This document shows positions 1 through 7,438 of a stretch of DNA of 34,116 nt, piece by piece. The translations under genes and the position numbers were made by a program. The number at the start of each line of letters is the position of its first letter. Position 1 is the stretch's first letter. Source of the stretch: an uncultured Pelagibacteraceae bacterium (GTDB lineage Bacteria; Pseudomonadota; Alphaproteobacteria; Pelagibacterales; Pelagibacteraceae); assembly GCA_902600855.1 (NCBI GenBank), contig CACKKY010000006.1, positions 1 through 34,116 on the forward strand, in the 5' to 3' direction. The notes beneath the pieces were generated by a model. It did no database searches. It was given only the letters and a program-made list of their open reading frames with translations, and had not been told where the DNA came from.

Positions 1-49
1 AATATATAATGTATAATTAATATTTATAATTTTGGATAATATTTTAAAC
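1..49. other. AT-rich intergenic end, probably rpsT-dnaA spacer
   Basis: These 49 bases are almost entirely A and T and carry no open frame or hairpin with a G+C stem. In many Alphaproteobacteria dnaA follows rpsT directly, so this is probably the start of the rpsT-dnaA spacer. That placement is inference; dnaA itself is outside the window. Confidence 0.3.
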
Positions 50-310
50 CTAAATTAAAGAAATTTTCTTAGTAATTCTTGAAACATTTCTTGAAGCATT
101 TTGTTTTTTAATTATACCTGTCTTTGCTATTTTCATTAACTCTGAGTTAAATTTTGGTAAAAACTTAATTGCTTCACTTTTCTTTTTGTTTTCAATAAGA
201 AGATTCATCTTCTTCAAAGCATTTCTATATCTACTTTTTCTTGCTTTATTAACTGCGGTTTGCTTAGAAATTCTTCTTATTCTCTTAATTGCTGATTTAG
301 TATTTGCCAT
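50..310 (-). CDS. rpsT: 30S ribosomal protein S20
   Basis: Small basic protein of the 30S subunit that binds 16S rRNA and helps early assembly. The 86-residue product starts MANTKSAIKRIRR, the conserved S20 opening, and is rich in Lys and Arg throughout, as expected for the three-helix S20 fold; S20 is normally 85-90 residues. The frame is open for 21 more codons upstream (to 373), but those residues are not S20-like and would overlap mutM, so the ATG at 308-310 is chosen. It lies downstream of mutM on the same strand with a 50-base gap. A perfect TATAAT on the minus strand (335-340) may give it its own promoter. Identification is secure. Confidence 0.95.
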   Translation of the reverse strand: MANTKSAIKRIRRISKQTAVNKARKSRYRNALKKMNLLIENKKKSEAIKFLPKFNSELMKIAKTGIIKKQNASRNVSRITKKISLI

Positions 311-334
311 ATCCGCAGGGGTATAGCTTGCGAA

Positions 335-340
335 ATTATA
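335..340 (-). promoter_or_regulatory. Possible rpsT -10 box
   Basis: The minus strand reads TATAAT here, 24 bases before the S20 start codon, giving a short leader. No good -35 hexamer lies at 16-18 bases upstream. An alternative reading uses TTGACC (343-348) with TATACC (320-325) at a 17-base spacing, which would give an almost leaderless mRNA. In such AT-rich DNA a lone TATAAT is weak evidence. Confidence 0.3.
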
Positions 341-360
341 GTGGTCAATAAAATAATTAA

Positions 361-1224
361 TTATTTTTGACAAAATTCACAAAAATAAGTTGATCTATTA
401 GAAATTATCTTTTTCTTAATAAGATTTATGCATCTTAAATTTTTACATCTTTTACTTTCTCTCTGATAAACTTTAAATTCATTTTGAAATTTACCAGTTA
501 ATCCATATGAATTTTTAAAATCTCTTATACTAGAACCTCCATAAGAAATGGCTTTTAAAAGTATTTTCTTTGAATTTAATATAATCTTTTGACACTCTTT
601 TTTAGTTAAAGTGTTTGCCTTTTTAAATGGATATATTTTACTTAAAAACAAAATTTCATTTGCATAAATATTTCCAATTCCAGATACAAATTTTTGATCA
701 AGTAGAAAGCTTTTAATATCTTTTTTTTTTCCTTTAAAATAATTGTAAACATAATCTAAATTATATTTTAGATCAAAAGGCTCTGGACCTAAATGATCAA
801 ATTTTTTTTTTAATTCTAAAGGAGTTTTTATAATTTGAAAAAAACCAAATCTTCTTGGATCGTTATATATTACTTTAAATTTATCAAACAATAATTCTAC
901 ATGATTATGTTTTTTTGGAAGACTTGGAGAATTGTAAAAACTTGTGTTAGTAAACTTATTTGACAAATTGTTATTAACAATATGTATTGTACCTGACATA
1001 CCCAAATGAATTAAACAATAGGTGCCGTCTGATAGATATATAATTAGATATTTTGAAAATCTTCCTACTTTTATTATTTTTTGATTCTTAATATAGTTCT
1101 TAAAATAAAAAGGTATTTTTAATCTTAAATTTTTATTTCTGATAATTACTTTTTTTACCTTTTTTTGTTTAATTTTTTTGTCAAGAGACTGTCTGACAAT
1201 TTCTACTTCTGGTAATTCTGGCAT
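361..1224 (-). CDS. mutM: Formamidopyrimidine-DNA glycosylase (Fpg)
   Basis: Base-excision repair enzyme that removes oxidised purines such as 8-oxoguanine and cuts the abasic site. The 287-residue product opens MPELPEVEIV, with Pro2 as the catalytic nucleophile and Glu3 the general acid after Met removal. Further features are the conserved LIHLGMSG segment, the helix-two-turn-helix region (SGIGNIYANEILF), and a C-terminal zinc finger ending CEFCQK. The first half of the finger is C-x4-C (CKNLRC) rather than the usual C-x2-C; the four cysteines are all present. It lies just upstream of rpsT and is divergent from ubiE across a 29-base gap, an arrangement seen around dnaA in Alphaproteobacteria. 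Confidence 0.95.
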   Translation of the reverse strand: MPELPEVEIVRQSLDKKIKQKKVKKVIIRNKNLRLKIPFYFKNYIKNQKIIKVGRFSKYLIIYLSDGTYCLIHLGMSGTIHIVNNNLSNKFTNTSFYNSPSLPKKHNHVELLFDKFKVIYNDPRRFGFFQIIKTPLELKKKFDHLGPEPFDLKYNLDYVYNYFKGKKKDIKSFLLDQKFVSGIGNIYANEILFLSKIYPFKKANTLTKKECQKIILNSKKILLKAISYGGSSIRDFKNSYGLTGKFQNEFKVYQRESKRCKNLRCINLIKKKIISNRSTYFCEFCQK

Positions 1225-1253
1225 TTCACACTATATTGAATATATAATTTATT

Positions 1254-1958
1254 ATGCAACAATATCTTCAAAATAAAAAAGGTCTTGTAGAGGGTGTTTT
1301 TAACAAAGTCTACAACAAATATGATTTAATGAATGATTTCATGTCTTTGGGTATTCATAGATTTTGGAAAAAGAGTTTAATTAATATGATGAATCCATCA
1401 TTGAATAAAAAACTAATTGATGTTGCATGTGGGACCGGTGATATTGGAAAACTGTTTTTAGATTATACGAACAAAAATGCTGAAATCACATGTGTTGATC
1501 CAAATAAAGGAATGATTAATCAAGGTAAGAAAAAATTATCTACTTACAAAAATATTAATTGGGTAATTTCTTATGCTGAAAAAATACCTTTTATGGATAA
1601 TACTTTTGATTTTTACACTATAGGGTTTGGTTTAAGAAATACGAAAGATTTGAATAAAACTATTTCTGAAGCTTACAGAGTTTTAAAGCCGGGAGGAAGA
1701 TTTCTATGTCTTGAATTTTCTAAAATTCAAAATTCAAATCTTGATTTCATTTATAAAAACTATTCTAAATTAATTCCGATTGTAGGAGAATTTATTGTTG
1801 GTCAAAAAGAACCATATGAATATTTAATCAAAAGTATTGAGGAATTTATTAACCAAGATGAATTAATTGATTTAATGAAAAAAAATAAATTACAAAAATG
1901 TTCATATAGAAATTTTACCGGTGGAATTGTGTCGATCCATAGTGGATGGAAATTTTAA
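1254..1958 (+). CDS. ubiE: UbiE quinone-ring C-methyltransferase
   Basis: SAM-dependent methyltransferase for the C-methylation step of ubiquinone (and, where present, menaquinone) synthesis. The 234-residue product has the UbiE opening with FNKVYNKYDLMNDFMSLGIH, SAM-binding motif I IDVACGTGDIG (about residues 55-65), the VDPNKGMI acidic strand, and the GFGLRNTKD and RVLKPGGRFLCLEFS signatures of the family. The C-terminal FTGGIVSIHSGWK is also typical. Its stop overlaps the ubiB start by one base (TAATG), so the two ubiquinone genes are probably translationally coupled. Only ubiquinone synthesis is expected in an aerobic alphaproteobacterium; that is inference. Confidence 0.95.
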   Translation: MQQYLQNKKGLVEGVFNKVYNKYDLMNDFMSLGIHRFWKKSLINMMNPSLNKKLIDVACGTGDIGKLFLDYTNKNAEITCVDPNKGMINQGKKKLSTYKNINWVISYAEKIPFMDNTFDFYTIGFGLRNTKDLNKTISEAYRVLKPGGRFLCLEFSKIQNSNLDFIYKNYSKLIPIVGEFIVGQKEPYEYLIKSIEEFINQDELIDLMKKNKLQKCSYRNFTGGIVSIHSGWKF

Positions 1959-3526
1959 TGATAAAAAAAATTATAACATTATTTAAGATTGGAAGGAAAG
2001 TAGCTAAATCAGATATATTAAATATAGCTTCAAAATTCCAAAAACCCCCTCTAGCTATTACAATACTATTTCAACTTTTATCATTTTCATTTTTTGAAAA
2101 AAAACAAAATTACAAAAATAAAGATGAGGGTGAGAGACTCTCTCATTCTTTAGAATCTTTGGGAACTACATTTATCAAACTTGGACAATTTTTGGCAACA
2201 AGACCAGATATTATTGGAGAAGATTTGTCTAAAAAACTAGAAAATCTTCAAGATAGATTGCCTGCTTTTTCTATCAGTAAAGCAAAAGAGATAATTAAAA
2301 ATGATCTAGGCAGTGATACCTATAATTCTATAATTGATTTAAGTGAACCTGTTGCTGCAGCTTCTATTGCCCAAGTACATAAAGCAAAAATAAATGATAA
2401 TGGCACAATTAAAGATGTGGCTATAAAAATTTTAAGACCAGATATAAAGAAAATATTTAATGAAGAAATAGACGCAATGATGTTATTTGCTTTCATTGTA
2501 GAATCATTTGTTAAAAAAACCAAAAGACTAAAGCTTGTTGAGGTCGTATTTCTTTTAAAGGAAATTACAAATCTTGAAATGGATTTAAGATTTGAAGCTG
2601 CTGCAGCAAATGAATACGCTGAAAATACAAATAATGATATTGGTTTTAAGGTTCCTAAAATCTATTGGAATTTTACAAGTGAAAATGTAATGACTTTAGA
2701 TTGGGTGGATGGTATTTCTATAAGAGAAACAGAAGAATTAAAAAAGAGAAATGTAGATACTAATAAAGTTGCAGAGAACATAATTCAACATTTTTTAAGA
2801 CATGCAGTTAGAGATGGATTTTTTCATGCTGATATGCATCAAGGAAATATCTTTATTGATAACAGTGGGCAAATTGTACCTATAGATTTTGGAATTATGG
2901 GAAGGTTAGACAAAGCTAGTAAGCGTTTTTTAGCGGAAATTTTATTTGGTTTTATTCAAAGGGATTATAAGAAAGTAGCAGAAGTACATTTAGTGGCAGG
3001 GCTAGTGCCAAATAATGTACCAATTGATGATTTAGCACAAGCTTTAAGATCAATTGGAGAACCGATATTTGGTCAAGCAGTTAAAGATATATCTGGAGGA
3101 AAACTGTTAAAACAATTATTTGATGTGACTGAAAAATTTAACATGCAAACTCAACCTCAATTATTAATGTTACAAAAAACAATGGTTGTGGTTGAAGGGG
3201 TTGCAAGAAAGCTAAATCCAAATACTAATATTTGGATTACCTCAAAACCTGTCCTTGAAAGTTGGTTAAAAGAAACAAAAGATCCAATAAATAATTTTAA
3301 TGAAACAATAAGAAATACCTCAGAAGTTATTAAAAGATTGCCTGAGTTTCCTGAAATTATGGATAAGGCTAATCAGGCTTTAACATTTTTAGCTAGTGGT
3401 CAAATACCTCAAAACTCAAATTCTTATACAGCTTTAAATAATAAAAAATCTGAAATGATAACTTTTAGAAACCAATCTATTATTGGATTTTTAGGTCTTG
3501 TAATTCTTGGACTATTGGTATTTTAA
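1958..3526 (+). CDS. ubiB: UbiB, ABC1/ADCK-family atypical kinase for ubiquinone synthesis
   Basis: Atypical protein-kinase-like ATPase needed for coenzyme Q production, thought to act on the membrane-associated Ubi complex. The 522-residue product shows the family KxGQ motif (FIKLGQFLATRPDI), the alanine-rich nucleotide loop (AAASIAQVHKAKI) that replaces the usual glycine loop, the catalytic-loop region HADMHQGNIF, and the metal-binding DFG in IDFGIMGR. One hydrophobic segment closes the protein (about residues 505-522), a likely membrane anchor. The start ATG (1958-1960) overlaps the ubiE stop; a start four codons upstream (1946) is possible but lies inside ubiE. Its end overlaps the longest coaBC frame, not the start chosen here. 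Confidence 0.94.
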   Translation: MIKKIITLFKIGRKVAKSDILNIASKFQKPPLAITILFQLLSFSFFEKKQNYKNKDEGERLSHSLESLGTTFIKLGQFLATRPDIIGEDLSKKLENLQDRLPAFSISKAKEIIKNDLGSDTYNSIIDLSEPVAAASIAQVHKAKINDNGTIKDVAIKILRPDIKKIFNEEIDAMMLFAFIVESFVKKTKRLKLVEVVFLLKEITNLEMDLRFEAAAANEYAENTNNDIGFKVPKIYWNFTSENVMTLDWVDGISIRETEELKKRNVDTNKVAENIIQHFLRHAVRDGFFHADMHQGNIFIDNSGQIVPIDFGIMGRLDKASKRFLAEILFGFIQRDYKKVAEVHLVAGLVPNNVPIDDLAQALRSIGEPIFGQAVKDISGGKLLKQLFDVTEKFNMQTQPQLLMLQKTMVVVEGVARKLNPNTNIWITSKPVLESWLKETKDPINNFNETIRNTSEVIKRLPEFPEIMDKANQALTFLASGQIPQNSNSYTALNNKKSEMITFRNQSIIGFLGLVILGLLVF

Positions 3527-3533
3527 TTCATCA

Positions 3534-4739
3534 ATGAAAAATCTTTTTAATAAAAAAATTCTATTTATTATTTGTGGAGGAATATCGGCATATAAGAGTC
3601 TTGAGATAATAAGGCTTTTTAAGAAAAATGGAGCAGAGATAAAAACTATTTTAACAAGTAGTGCTAAAGAATTCATTACACCTCTTTCTGTTACCTCACT
3701 CTCTCAAGGCAAAGTCTACAGTGAACTATTTAGTGTTGAGAATGAGATTGAGATGGATCATATTGCTCTTTCAAGATGGGCTGATGTAATTTTGGTTGCT
3801 CCAGCAACTGCCAATACTATTTCCAAATTAGCTCAAGGATTAACTGATGATTTAGCATCAACAGTTATTCTTGCATCTAATAAAAGTATTTATTTAGCTC
3901 CAGCAATGAATGTTAGGATGTGGGAACATCAATCTACAAAGCAAAATTTAAATAAACTAAAAGAATTTAAATATAAAATTATTGGTCCTGAAGTTGGTGA
4001 TATGGCATGTGGAGAATATGGAGAAGGCAAAATGTCCGACCCAATAAAAATTGCAAATGTAATAGATGACCACTTTTTAAGAAAAAAAGATGATAAGAAA
4101 TTTAAAGCACTCGTTACTGCTGGCCCGACAAATGAATATATTGATCCAGTCAGATTTATCACAAATAAATCAAGCGGTAAACAAGGTTATGAAATAGCTA
4201 GATCTTTAAATAAAAAAGGTTTTGAAACGACTTTAATATCAGGTCCAACTAATTTGAAAATTGAGGACGATATTAAATTAGTTAAAGTTGAAACTGCGAA
4301 TGAAATGTTAATTGCCACTCAAGAAAATTTACCTGTAGATGTGGCTATTTTTTCTGCAGCCGTTGCAGATTTTAAGATTAATAACAAATTTAAAAATAAA
4401 ATTAAAAAAAAAAATAATCTTAACTTAAATTTAGAGAAAAATATTGATATCCTGAAATATGTTTCAAATCATAATTCAATGAGGCCTGGTCTAGTTATAG
4501 GGTTTGCTGCTGAAACTGAGGAGATTGAAAATAATGCTGAAAACAAATTAAATAAAAAAAATTGTGATTGGATAATTGCAAATGATGTATCTAACAAAAA
4601 TATTGGATTTGACTCTGATTTTAATGAAGTGACAGTTTATTATAAAGATAAAAATATTGAAAAAGAAAAACTTACCTACAGAAGAAAATCTGAAATATCT
4701 GATGAAATAGTTGATAGAATAATAAATCAATTAAATTAA
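3534..4739 (+). CDS. coaBC: Bifunctional phosphopantothenoylcysteine decarboxylase / phosphopantothenate-cysteine ligase
   Basis: Catalyses two consecutive steps of coenzyme A synthesis: joining cysteine to phosphopantothenate (CoaB) and decarboxylating the product (CoaC). The N-terminal flavoprotein half carries the catalytic His in EMDHIALSRWAD, the PAMNVRMW substrate motif and the ACGEYGEGKM substrate-recognition clamp. The C-terminal half starts near LVTAGPTNEYIDPVRF and contains a KNKIKKKN lysine cluster and the GFAAETEE nucleotide-binding stretch. At 401 residues it has the usual bifunctional length. The ATG at 3534 is chosen because MKNLFNKKILFIICGGISAYK is the standard opening; nine extra codons upstream overlap ubiB. 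Its stop overlaps the dut start (TAATG). Confidence 0.95.
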   Translation: MKNLFNKKILFIICGGISAYKSLEIIRLFKKNGAEIKTILTSSAKEFITPLSVTSLSQGKVYSELFSVENEIEMDHIALSRWADVILVAPATANTISKLAQGLTDDLASTVILASNKSIYLAPAMNVRMWEHQSTKQNLNKLKEFKYKIIGPEVGDMACGEYGEGKMSDPIKIANVIDDHFLRKKDDKKFKALVTAGPTNEYIDPVRFITNKSSGKQGYEIARSLNKKGFETTLISGPTNLKIEDDIKLVKVETANEMLIATQENLPVDVAIFSAAVADFKINNKFKNKIKKKNNLNLNLEKNIDILKYVSNHNSMRPGLVIGFAAETEEIENNAENKLNKKNCDWIIANDVSNKNIGFDSDFNEVTVYYKDKNIEKEKLTYRRKSEISDEIVDRIINQLN

Positions 4740-5176
4740 TGATAAAAGTTCTCATAAAAAAATTAAATTCATCAGTAGAACTTCCCTCTTACAAAACTGA
4801 AGGGGCCTCAGGTATGGATTTAATGGCATCTATAAAAAAACCTATAAACGTTAAACCAAAAACATCATGCTTAGTTCCAACTGGAATATCTGTTGCTTTT
4901 CCAGCAGAATTTGAAATTCAAATAAGACCTAGATCAGGTTTAGCAGTAAAAAATAATATAAGTGTTTTAAATACACCGGGAACAATTGATAGCGACTACA
5001 GAGGTGAGATAAAAGTAATACTTTTTAATCATGGTAATGATGACTTTGTGATAAACAATAAAGATAGGATAGCTCAAATGATTTTAACTCCAGTGTGTAA
5101 AATAAGTCTTGAAGAGACAAATAATTTACCCGAGACTGTGAGAGGAGATGGTGGATTTGGCTCAACTGGCAAATGA
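4739..5176 (+). CDS. dut: Deoxyuridine 5'-triphosphate nucleotidohydrolase (dUTPase)
   Basis: Hydrolyses dUTP to dUMP and pyrophosphate, keeping uracil out of DNA and feeding dTMP synthesis. The 145-residue protein shows all five motifs of trimeric dUTPases in order: GASGMDLMA, RPRSGLA, GTIDSDYRGEI with the catalytic Asp, DRIAQMIL, and the C-terminal RGDGGFGSTGK arm that closes on the nucleotide. It is coupled to coaBC upstream (one-base overlap) and to the ThiF-like gene downstream (four-base ATGA overlap). The coaBC-dut pairing is common in Proteobacteria. Confidence 0.97.
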   Translation: MIKVLIKKLNSSVELPSYKTEGASGMDLMASIKKPINVKPKTSCLVPTGISVAFPAEFEIQIRPRSGLAVKNNISVLNTPGTIDSDYRGEIKVILFNHGNDDFVINNKDRIAQMILTPVCKISLEETNNLPETVRGDGGFGSTGK

Positions 5177-5922
5177 GTTTAAGATTAAATAAAAGTCAAA
5201 TTGAGAGATTTTCAAGACAAATTATACTTAAAAATATAGGTGTTAAAGGACAAGAAAAGATCACAAATTCAAAAGTACTTATAATTGGTATGGGTGGATT
5301 AGGCTGCCCAGTTGCTGAATTTCTAACAAGAGCTGGTATTGGAACGCTAGGGATTGTAGATCATGATATTGTCAATCTTTCAAATTTACATAGACAAAGT
5401 TTGTATGACAGAAATGATTTGGGGAAATCAAAAGTAAAAGTTTCAAAAAAGAAATTAAAAAATATTAACTCTAAAATCAAAATTAATACTTATAATTTTA
5501 AATTAAATAAAATGAGATTTGAAAAAATAATCAAACTATATGATTATATTATCGATGGTACTGATAATTTTATAGCTAAGTTCTTAATCAATGATTTAAG
5601 CCTAAAATATAAAAAATTTCTTGTAACTGGAGCTATAAGTAAATTTGATGGTCATGTTTTTTCTTTTGATTTTAATAATAAAAAAACTCCCTGTTTAAGA
5701 TGTTTCTATCAAGAGGAAACCATCTCAGACGACATTTTAAATTGTGAATATGAGGGAGTACTAGGTACTGTTGCTGGGATTGTGGGTATAATTCAGGCTA
5801 ACGAAATTTTAAAAAAAATTTTAAAGATAGGAAAAAATTTGAATGGATTTATTTTAATTCTTGATTTATTAAATTTAAACTTCAGAAAAGTAAAACTTAA
5901 TAAAGTAAGAAAGTGTAAATAA
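5173..5922 (+). CDS. ThiF/MoeB/HesA-family adenylyltransferase
   Basis: E1-like enzyme of the family that adenylates the C-terminal Gly-Gly of a small sulfur-carrier protein (MoaD or ThiS) for molybdopterin or thiamine synthesis. Residues about 36-50 form the ATP-binding loop (LIIGMGGLGCPVAEF), followed by VDHDIVNLSNLHRQ and a DGTDNF motif, all diagnostic. The first zinc-binding pair is present as PCLRC near residue 173. The usual second C-x2-C pair at the C-terminus is cut to a single cysteine because the protein ends VRKCK, so zinc binding may be lost or altered. No moaD, thiS or other pathway gene is nearby, so MoeB versus ThiF cannot be decided. Overlaps dut by four bases. Confidence 0.85.
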   Translation: MSLRLNKSQIERFSRQIILKNIGVKGQEKITNSKVLIIGMGGLGCPVAEFLTRAGIGTLGIVDHDIVNLSNLHRQSLYDRNDLGKSKVKVSKKKLKNINSKIKINTYNFKLNKMRFEKIIKLYDYIIDGTDNFIAKFLINDLSLKYKKFLVTGAISKFDGHVFSFDFNNKKTPCLRCFYQEETISDDILNCEYEGVLGTVAGIVGIIQANEILKKILKIGKNLNGFILILDLLNLNFRKVKLNKVRKCK

Positions 5923-5924
5923 AG

Positions 5925-6371
5925 TTGACTAAAAAGATAATTTGTATTTTATTTTTTATTTCTCTGCTAATGTGCTCTAGTCAAGCTGATGAAGTTTTTC
6001 TATCATTAAAAAAAAGTAAGGTTTTTGTTCGTTATGGACCTAGTTTTGAGTCTGATATTAAATATATTTATAGAAAAATTAATCTACCAATAAAACAAAT
6101 AGATAAAAAAGAGAACTTTAGAAGAATAGTTGACTTTAAGAAAAACAGTGGATGGATTCATGTTTCTCAATTAAAAAAAAATAACTCTGTTATAGCGGTA
6201 AATGATAAAGTTTTATTTAAAGAACCTACCACTTTTGCAAAACCAGTAGCTTTAATAAAAAAAGGCAGATTGTTAATTGTAGAAAAATGTCAAATGAATT
6301 GGTGTAAGGTCAATACAAATAAGTTTTCAGGTTGGATTGATAAAAAAAATATTTGGGGAAGTGTAAGATAA
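5925..6371 (+). CDS. Secreted bacterial SH3-domain protein
   Basis: A 148-residue exported protein of unknown specific role. An N-terminal signal peptide (hydrophobic IICILFFISLLMCSSQA, residues about 5-21) is followed by two bacterial SH3-like units. The first opens with KVFVRYGPSFESDIKYIY and ends SGWIHVSQL; the second runs from about residue 90 and ends SGWIDKKNIWG. Proteins of this type usually bind peptidoglycan or act as periplasmic helpers; that is family knowledge. The start is a TTG at 5925, two bases after the stop of the ThiF-like gene, and is supported by the signal peptide. It ends one base before the convergent peroxiredoxin gene ends. Confidence 0.85.
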   Translation: MTKKIICILFFISLLMCSSQADEVFLSLKKSKVFVRYGPSFESDIKYIYRKINLPIKQIDKKENFRRIVDFKKNSGWIHVSQLKKNNSVIAVNDKVLFKEPTTFAKPVALIKKGRLLIVEKCQMNWCKVNTNKFSGWIDKKNIWGSVR

Positions 6372-6372
6372 G

Positions 6373-6906
6373 TTAACTATTTTTATCTTTTAAATAACTT
6401 AACATAGTGTCTACATCACTTAATTTAAAAGGATCGTTGTCGGAACTTTCATTATTTTTACCATCTTCAACAAATAATTTTTCTACTTTACAATTATCTA
6501 TAAATGCAGAATATCTCCAAGATCTCATACCAAAACCTTGCTTAGGTTTGTTTACTAACATCCCCATTTCTTTAGTAAATTTTCCTTCACCATCACCGAT
6601 TGGTTTTACTTTTTTAATATTTTGATCTCTAAACCAAGCATTCATTACAAAAGAGTCATTCACTGAAATACAATAAACTTCGTCTACGTATTTTTTCAAC
6701 TCATCATATTTTTCTTCATAGCCAGGTAATTGTCGTGATGAACAAGTTGGTGTATATGCTCCTGGTAGTGAAAATAAAACTACTTTTTTACCTTTAAATA
6801 AATCTGTAGTGTTAAGATCTTTCCAACTTCCTCCTATCGAACATCCACCTCCTAGATTTTGGTTATCACCTATTCTTGTTTTAAAAATTATTTCAGGAGT
6901 ATTCAT
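6373..6906 (-). CDS. Peroxiredoxin, Prx5 (AhpC/TSA glutaredoxin-like) type
   Basis: Thiol peroxidase that reduces hydrogen peroxide and organic hydroperoxides in the cytoplasm. The signature LPGAYTPTCSSRQLPGYEE places the peroxidatic cysteine at residue 55 with the Thr of the active site three residues before; SVNDSFVMNAWF and GFGMRSWRYSAFID are the following Prx5 blocks. Length (177) is somewhat above the usual ~160. A near-perfect sigma-70 promoter and two Irr-like palindromes lie immediately upstream, and irr is the next gene on the same strand, so the enzyme is very likely under iron/heme control. The predicted transcription start is within about three bases of the ATG. Confidence 0.93.
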   Translation of the reverse strand: MNTPEIIFKTRIGDNQNLGGGCSIGGSWKDLNTTDLFKGKKVVLFSLPGAYTPTCSSRQLPGYEEKYDELKKYVDEVYCISVNDSFVMNAWFRDQNIKKVKPIGDGEGKFTKEMGMLVNKPKQGFGMRSWRYSAFIDNCKVEKLFVEDGKNNESSDNDPFKLSDVDTMLSYLKDKNS

Positions 6907-6914
6907 AATGTTAC

Positions 6915-6931
6915 TTTATAATGATTCTAAT
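6915..6931. promoter_or_regulatory. Irr-like operator 1 (over the prx -10)
   Basis: TTTATAA-TGA-TTCTAAT: two 7-base arms around a 3-base spacer, with one mismatch per arm relative to the perfect copy at 6946-6962. It covers the -10 box and part of the promoter spacer, where a bound regulator would block RNA polymerase. The resemblance to the iron control element bound by Irr is from memory of that family of sites. Confidence 0.6.
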
Positions 6932-6942
6932 GTATATGTCAA
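6915..6942 (-). promoter_or_regulatory. Sigma-70 promoter of the peroxiredoxin gene
   Basis: On the minus strand a perfect -35 TTGACA (6937-6942) and a TATAAA -10 (6915-6920) are separated by 16 bases. Only eight bases separate the -10 from the ATG at 6904-6906, so transcription should begin zero to three bases before the start codon. One Irr-like palindrome overlaps the spacer and -10, another lies directly upstream of the -35. This is the best promoter I can see in the window. Confidence 0.75.
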
Positions 6943-6945
6943 TAG

Positions 6946-6962
6946 TTTAGAACTATTCTAAA
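6946..6962. promoter_or_regulatory. Irr-like operator 2 (upstream of the prx -35)
   Basis: TTTAGAA-CTA-TTCTAAA: a perfect palindrome with 7-base arms and a 3-base spacer. Its centre is 31 bases from that of operator 1, about three helical turns, so two dimers would sit on the same DNA face. It lies three bases upstream of the -35 and 31 bases beyond the irr stop codon. Confidence 0.7.
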
Positions 6963-6993
6963 TTATTTTTTACAACAGCTTTATAGGATTTAT

Positions 6994-7416
6994 TTAATTT
7001 TGATTATTGTTCTTAACTTTAATTAAAACTTCGATAGAATTAACTTTCTTACCTGTCACGTTTTTTTTTATACTTATATTTCCAATATCATTTTGATGAC
7101 AGTCTATTAGCTGATTTGTATCCTCGTCGTAAAAATGATGATGAACAGATGTATTTGTATCAAAATAACTTTTATCACTATTTATTGAAATTTCCTTTAA
7201 ATAGCCCTTTTTCTTAAAAGCGTGAACAGTATTGTACACTGTAGCTAAAGATATTTTTTCATTGACCTTTTCTTTTATAATTTTTGATAGATCATTTATT
7301 GTAAAATGAAAAGTTTTTTCAGTATTAAACAAAACTTCACAAATTTTTAGTCTTTGTTTGGTAGGTCTTAAGCCAGAGTTTCTTAATTTTTCAACAAAAT
7401 CAGCGTTTATATTCAT
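6994..7416 (-). CDS. irr: Iron response regulator Irr (Fur superfamily)
   Basis: Transcription regulator that, in Alphaproteobacteria, senses iron through heme. The 140-residue product has the Fur-type winged helix (LRNSGLRPTKQRLKICEVLF, then SLATVYNTVHAFKKKGYL) and the Irr-specific FDTNTSVHHHFYDE segment, whose His cluster is the core heme/metal site. The N-terminal Cys-Pro heme regulatory motif of Bradyrhizobium Irr is absent, as in many Irr proteins. Placement beside fabA-fabB-fabI matches the gene order in Rhizobiales and strongly supports Irr over PerR or Zur. A palindrome resembling the two at the peroxiredoxin promoter ends six bases before its start codon, suggesting autoregulation. 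Confidence 0.9.
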   Translation of the reverse strand: MNINADFVEKLRNSGLRPTKQRLKICEVLFNTEKTFHFTINDLSKIIKEKVNEKISLATVYNTVHAFKKKGYLKEISINSDKSYFDTNTSVHHHFYDEDTNQLIDCHQNDIGNISIKKNVTGKKVNSIEVLIKVKNNNQN

Positions 7417-7421
7417 TATAA

Positions 7422-7438
7422 ATTATAATAGTTCTAAA
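7422..7438. promoter_or_regulatory. Irr-like operator 3 (irr-fabA divergent region)
   Basis: ATTATAA-TAG-TTCTAAA: the right arm is perfect and the left arm matches five of seven positions of the TTTAGAA-N3-TTCTAAA pattern. On the minus strand it contains TATAAT (7422-7427), a plausible irr -10, five bases before the irr start. It lies between irr and fabA, so it could control either or both; its closeness to irr favours autoregulation. Confidence 0.55.
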
